This document shows, piece by piece, positions 6,439 to 8,769 of a DNA stretch of 8,769 nucleotides (position 1 is its first letter; each line of letters opens with the position of its first letter). The notes beneath the pieces were generated by a model, which made no database searches, was not told where the DNA came from, and saw only the letters and a program-made list of their open reading frames with translations. The stretch covers positions 1 to 8,769 of the forward strand of contig JAKPGH010000046.1 of the NCBI GenBank assembly GCA_029550985.1, written 5' to 3'. Both the position numbers and the translations under genes were made by a program. The stretch is from Bacillota bacterium. Lineage in GTDB: Bacteria > Bacillota > Clostridia > Oscillospirales > Ruminococcaceae.

Positions 6439-6468
6439 CCCCGGCATACCCTTATGGAGGTGAGCTCA

Positions 6469-8211
6469 ATGGAACTGTTTGGCCAACCCGTCTCTCCGGG
6501 CGTGGTCATCGGCGAGGTGATGCGCTACATCCCATTCCGCCCCAGACTGACGGAAGAACCTCTCTCGACTGCGGACGTTCCCAGCGCCCTTGCCCGTTAC
6601 GATCAGGCGAAGACCAAGGCCCGGGAAGAGCTGGACGCTTTGGAAAATAAGATGGCTAACGACCCAGAAAAAGCCAAAATCATAGCCGCTCATCAGGACA
6701 TTCTGCAGGACCCGGTTATGGATGAGGAAATTCGGAGCCTGATAAGCGGCCAACTGGTCAGCCCCGACGCCGCCATCGCTCAGATTTACGACACCTACGC
6801 CGCCGTATTGCGCCAATCCCAAAATGCCCGGATGCAGGAGCGCGCCTCCGATTTGCAGGACGTCCGGTTGCGGCTGCTGCGATGCCTGGCCGGCGTTCCC
6901 GAACGAAACCTTTCCGCCCTGCCCAAACCGGTGATTGTGGTGGCCGACGACCTGTATCCCTCGGACACGGCTTCCCTGGACCGGGCCCATGTGCTGGGCA
7001 TCGTCACCCAGGTGGGAGGCGCCACCTCCCACACCGCCATCATCGCCCGCAGCTATGAGATTCCCGCCGTTTTGGGGGTGGCCGGGGCGATGGAACACTT
7101 ATCCGACGGGCAAACGGTGATTTTGGACGCTGTGGAGGGAAAGGTTCTGACCGAGCCTTCCGACGAGGAAATTGTCGCCTTCCGGGCCAAAGGGGAGAAG
7201 GTGTCCGCCTATCTGCGGGAGGATAAGGCCTATCTGGACGCCGAACCGGTAACCCGGGACGGGGTTCGGATGAAAGTTTACCTCAACATCGGGGCGGTCA
7301 ACGACGCAGAGCTTGCGGGCGCCGCCCACGTCGACGGGTGCGGGCTGTTCCGCACCGAATTCCTCTACCTCAACAGCGACCATCTTCCCGGCGAGGAAGA
7401 GCAGTATCAGGCCTACCGGAAGGTGTTACAGGCCTTTGGATCCAAACCGGTGACTTTGCGTACCATGGATGTTGGCGGAGACAAGCAACTGCCCGGTTTG
7501 GAACTGCCGGAGGAAAACAACCCTTTCCTGGGCGTCCGGGGCCTGCGGCTCTCCCTTGCGCGGATGGATTTGTTCCGCACCCAGGTGCGGGCCGCCCTGC
7601 GGGCCTCTGTCCACGGAAACTTAAAGATTATGATGCCCATGGTGGGCGCTTTGGACGATTTGCTTCAGGCAAAAGCCGTCATCGCGGAGGAAGGGGCCGC
7701 TCTGGATAGGGCGGGCATCCCCTGGAACTACGACATCCAAATCGGCATTATGGTGGAGGTGCCATCCATCGCCCTGATTGCCGATATGGTGGTACAGGAA
7801 GTGGACTTTATCAGCGTGGGCACCAACGATTTGACCCAGTACCTCTGCGCGGCGGACCGGATGAACCCGGCCGTTCGGCCCTATTATCAGGCGTACCACC
7901 CCGCCGTTTTCCGGGTGCTGGGGAACCTTGCTCGCACCTTTGCCGCCGCCGGAAAACCGGTCAGCGTCTGCGGGGAACTGGCGGGAGACCCCTTGGCCAT
8001 TCCCGTGCTGGCGGGCCTTGGCATCCACAAGCTGTCTATGAACCTATCCTCCGTGGCGGGGGCCAAACGGCTTATTCGGCGTCTGAACCTGGTGGAGGCA
8101 AAGGCTTTGGCGCAGGAGGTTCAGAACCTAAAAACCGCGGAGGAAATCAAAGCCCGCCTTACCGCATTTGCGGAACGGACAAGAGAAGGGAGCAGCAGTA
8201 TCTATGTATAG
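6469..8211 (+). CDS. ptsI: PTS Enzyme I (phosphoenolpyruvate-protein phosphotransferase)
   Basis: A 580-residue cytoplasmic enzyme that starts the phosphorelay by moving phosphate from PEP to its own histidine and then to HPr. All domains are present. An N-terminal HPr-binding region covers about 1-145. The phosphohistidine domain has GGATSHTAIIAR, with His188 matching E. coli His189. The C-terminal PEP barrel has GCGLFRTEFLY (Arg295), TMDVGGDKQLPGL (Arg331), NPFLGVRGLR, MVEVPS (Glu430), SVGTNDLTQY (Asp454) and VCGELAGD (catalytic Cys501). Every active-site residue I can place is intact, so it should be a working EI. The ATG at 6469 is chosen over an in-frame ATG at 6454 because GGAGGTG (6456-6462) lies 6 bases before it and the upstream ATG overlaps this site. 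It starts 30 bases after the HAD gene and overlaps HPr by 8 bases. It may be a dedicated rather than the general EI. Confidence 0.96.
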   Translation: MELFGQPVSPGVVIGEVMRYIPFRPRLTEEPLSTADVPSALARYDQAKTKAREELDALENKMANDPEKAKIIAAHQDILQDPVMDEEIRSLISGQLVSPDAAIAQIYDTYAAVLRQSQNARMQERASDLQDVRLRLLRCLAGVPERNLSALPKPVIVVADDLYPSDTASLDRAHVLGIVTQVGGATSHTAIIARSYEIPAVLGVAGAMEHLSDGQTVILDAVEGKVLTEPSDEEIVAFRAKGEKVSAYLREDKAYLDAEPVTRDGVRMKVYLNIGAVNDAELAGAAHVDGCGLFRTEFLYLNSDHLPGEEEQYQAYRKVLQAFGSKPVTLRTMDVGGDKQLPGLELPEENNPFLGVRGLRLSLARMDLFRTQVRAALRASVHGNLKIMMPMVGALDDLLQAKAVIAEEGAALDRAGIPWNYDIQIGIMVEVPSIALIADMVVQEVDFISVGTNDLTQYLCAADRMNPAVRPYYQAYHPAVFRVLGNLARTFAAAGKPVSVCGELAGDPLAIPVLAGLGIHKLSMNLSSVAGAKRLIRRLNLVEAKALAQEVQNLKTAEEIKARLTAFAERTREGSSSIYV

Positions 8212-8470
8212 CAGGGAAATTACCATTGTCAACGAATCCGGGCTCCATGCCCGACCCGCTTCGGACTTTGTCAAGCTGGCGGGAACCTTCCAATCCCGCA
8301 TCGAGCTGAAGCGGCTTGGGGAGGAGAAAACATACAACGCCAAATCCATCATTATGTTGATGTCCCTGGGGCTGGCTCAGGGCGAAAAGGCCATTCTCTC
8401 CGCCGAAGGGGAGGATGAAAAGGAAGCCGTGGACGCCCTGGCCGAGCTGGTCGCCAATCTGGAAGGCTAA
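8204..8470 (+). CDS. ptsH: HPr phosphocarrier protein
   Basis: An 88-residue cytoplasmic protein that shuttles phosphate from EI to EIIA. The active site is His15 in ESGLHARPASDF, with Arg17 following. The regulatory serine of Gram-positive HPr is kept as Ser48 in AKSIIMLMSLGLAQG, so HPr kinase could modify it. Compared with B. subtilis HPr as I remember it, there are two extra residues between the histidine and the serine, and SIMGVMSLG is changed to SIIMLMSLG in the region that contacts kinase and CcpA. The ATG at 8204 overlaps the EI stop by 8 bases. An AGAAGGGAG site (8184-8192) lies 11 bases upstream, somewhat long. An in-frame ATG at 8168 would add 12 residues before a normal HPr start and is not favoured. 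Confidence 0.95.
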   Translation: MYSREITIVNESGLHARPASDFVKLAGTFQSRIELKRLGEEKTYNAKSIIMLMSLGLAQGEKAILSAEGEDEKEAVDALAELVANLEG

Positions 8471-8516
8471 GTGGCGCCGGCCATCGCTTCATCGACGCCG
8501 GAAAGGACGGATTTCC

Positions 8517-8769
8517 ATGCCCTTAGTCAACAGCAGACAACTTTTGTTGGACGCCCGCAAGCACGGCTACGCTGTGGGCGCCTTTAATGTGGAAAATATG
8601 GAGATGATGCAGGCGGTGGTGGCCGCGGCGGTGGCGGAGCGGGCACCGGTGATGCTTCAGACCACGCCTTCCACCCTTCGCTATGCATCCACGTCTCTTT
8701 TTGCGGCAATGGCTAGAGCGATTGCCGATAACGTGCCAATTCCCGTCGCCCTTCATTTGGACCACGGAG
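8517..8769 (+). CDS. Class II ketose-bisphosphate aldolase (GatY/KbaY/FbaA family), N-terminal part
   Basis: The frame is open from the ATG at 8517 to the window edge, giving 84 codons plus one base, beginning MPLVNSRQLLLDARKHGYAV. Family features are GAFNVENMEMMQAV (residues 21-34), APVMLQTTPST (43-53), and VALHLDHG at the edge, with Asp82 as the catalytic acid and His83 as a zinc ligand. The family cleaves fructose- or tagatose-1,6-bisphosphate into dihydroxyacetone phosphate and glyceraldehyde-3-phosphate. The residues that separate the two specificities lie beyond the edge. A GatZ-type subunit in the same operon favours tagatose-bisphosphate or a related ketose-bisphosphate. An AAGGA site (8503-8507) lies 9 bases before the ATG. 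The 46-base gap after HPr suggests co-transcription. Confidence 0.9.
   Translation, partial: MPLVNSRQLLLDARKHGYAVGAFNVENMEMMQAVVAAAVAERAPVMLQTTPSTLRYASTSLFAAMARAIADNVPIPVALHLDHG

Noticed and set aside
6454..6468. ATG at 6454 as the EI start
   Set aside because: It would add MEVSS before a normal EI N-terminus, and its own codons form the GGAGGTG ribosome site for the ATG at 6469.
8168..8203. ATG at 8168 as the HPr start
   Set aside because: It would add 12 residues not seen in HPr and increase the overlap with EI. The ATG at 8204 gives the standard HPr N-terminus with His at position 15.
1..8769. Mobile elements, CRISPR arrays, tRNA or rRNA genes, or frameshifted genes
   Set aside because: I saw no transposase or integrase motifs, no regularly spaced direct repeats and no structured RNA gene. 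All complete + strand genes are intact, with their catalytic motifs in frame.

Overview
The window reads as one long co-directional catabolic operon on the + strand, preceded by a divergent regulator. It probably comes from a high-GC Gram-positive anaerobe of the Clostridia, with an Oscillospiraceae-like relative as my best guess. The reasons are strong AGGAGG-type ribosome sites, GC-rich codon use, and an HPr that keeps the serine used for Gram-positive regulatory phosphorylation. The genus cannot be fixed from the sequence alone.

Layout. 1-164 (-) is the start of a GntR-family regulator that runs off the left edge. 165-342 is an AT-richer divergent control region with a good promoter for the regulator and three ATACCA/TGGTAT half-sites. 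On the + strand follow: an EIIA of the fructose/mannitol/ascorbate type (343-789), a UPF0309-type SIS-domain protein (786-1520), an ascorbate-type EIIB (1635-1913), a UlaA/SgaT-type EIIC membrane permease (1989-3350), an 11-bp terminator-like hairpin (3366-3397), a tandem-SIS aminosugar-phosphate deaminase/isomerase-like protein (3433-4467), the GatZ/KbaZ tagatose-bisphosphate aldolase subunit (4452-5807), a HAD phosphatase (5785-6438), PTS Enzyme I (6469-8211), HPr (8204-8470), and the first 84 codons of a class II ketose-bisphosphate aldolase (8517-8769, cut by the right edge).

How the genes may work together. The operon carries every step of a phosphorelay: PEP to EI (His188) to HPr (His15) to EIIA (His66) to EIIB (Cys7) to a sugar entering through EIIC. 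It also carries enzymes that fit amino-sugar or ketose phosphate breakdown. The inferred route is sugar-6-phosphate, then SIS-domain deamination or isomerisation, then a ketose-bisphosphate, then GatYZ-type cleavage to two triose phosphates. The kinase that would make the bisphosphate is not in the window.

The EIIC is clearly UlaA-like, but two glutamines I recall as ascorbate contacts in E. coli UlaA are replaced. Together with the SIS and GatZ neighbours and the absence of any ascorbate-pathway enzyme, this suggests a substrate other than ascorbate, possibly an amino sugar or its derivative. I see no mobile element, CRISPR array, tRNA or rRNA. The individual families are known. What is worth a second look is the combination: a self-contained PTS with its own EI and HPr, a UlaA-type permease, two different SIS proteins and a split GatY/GatZ pair.
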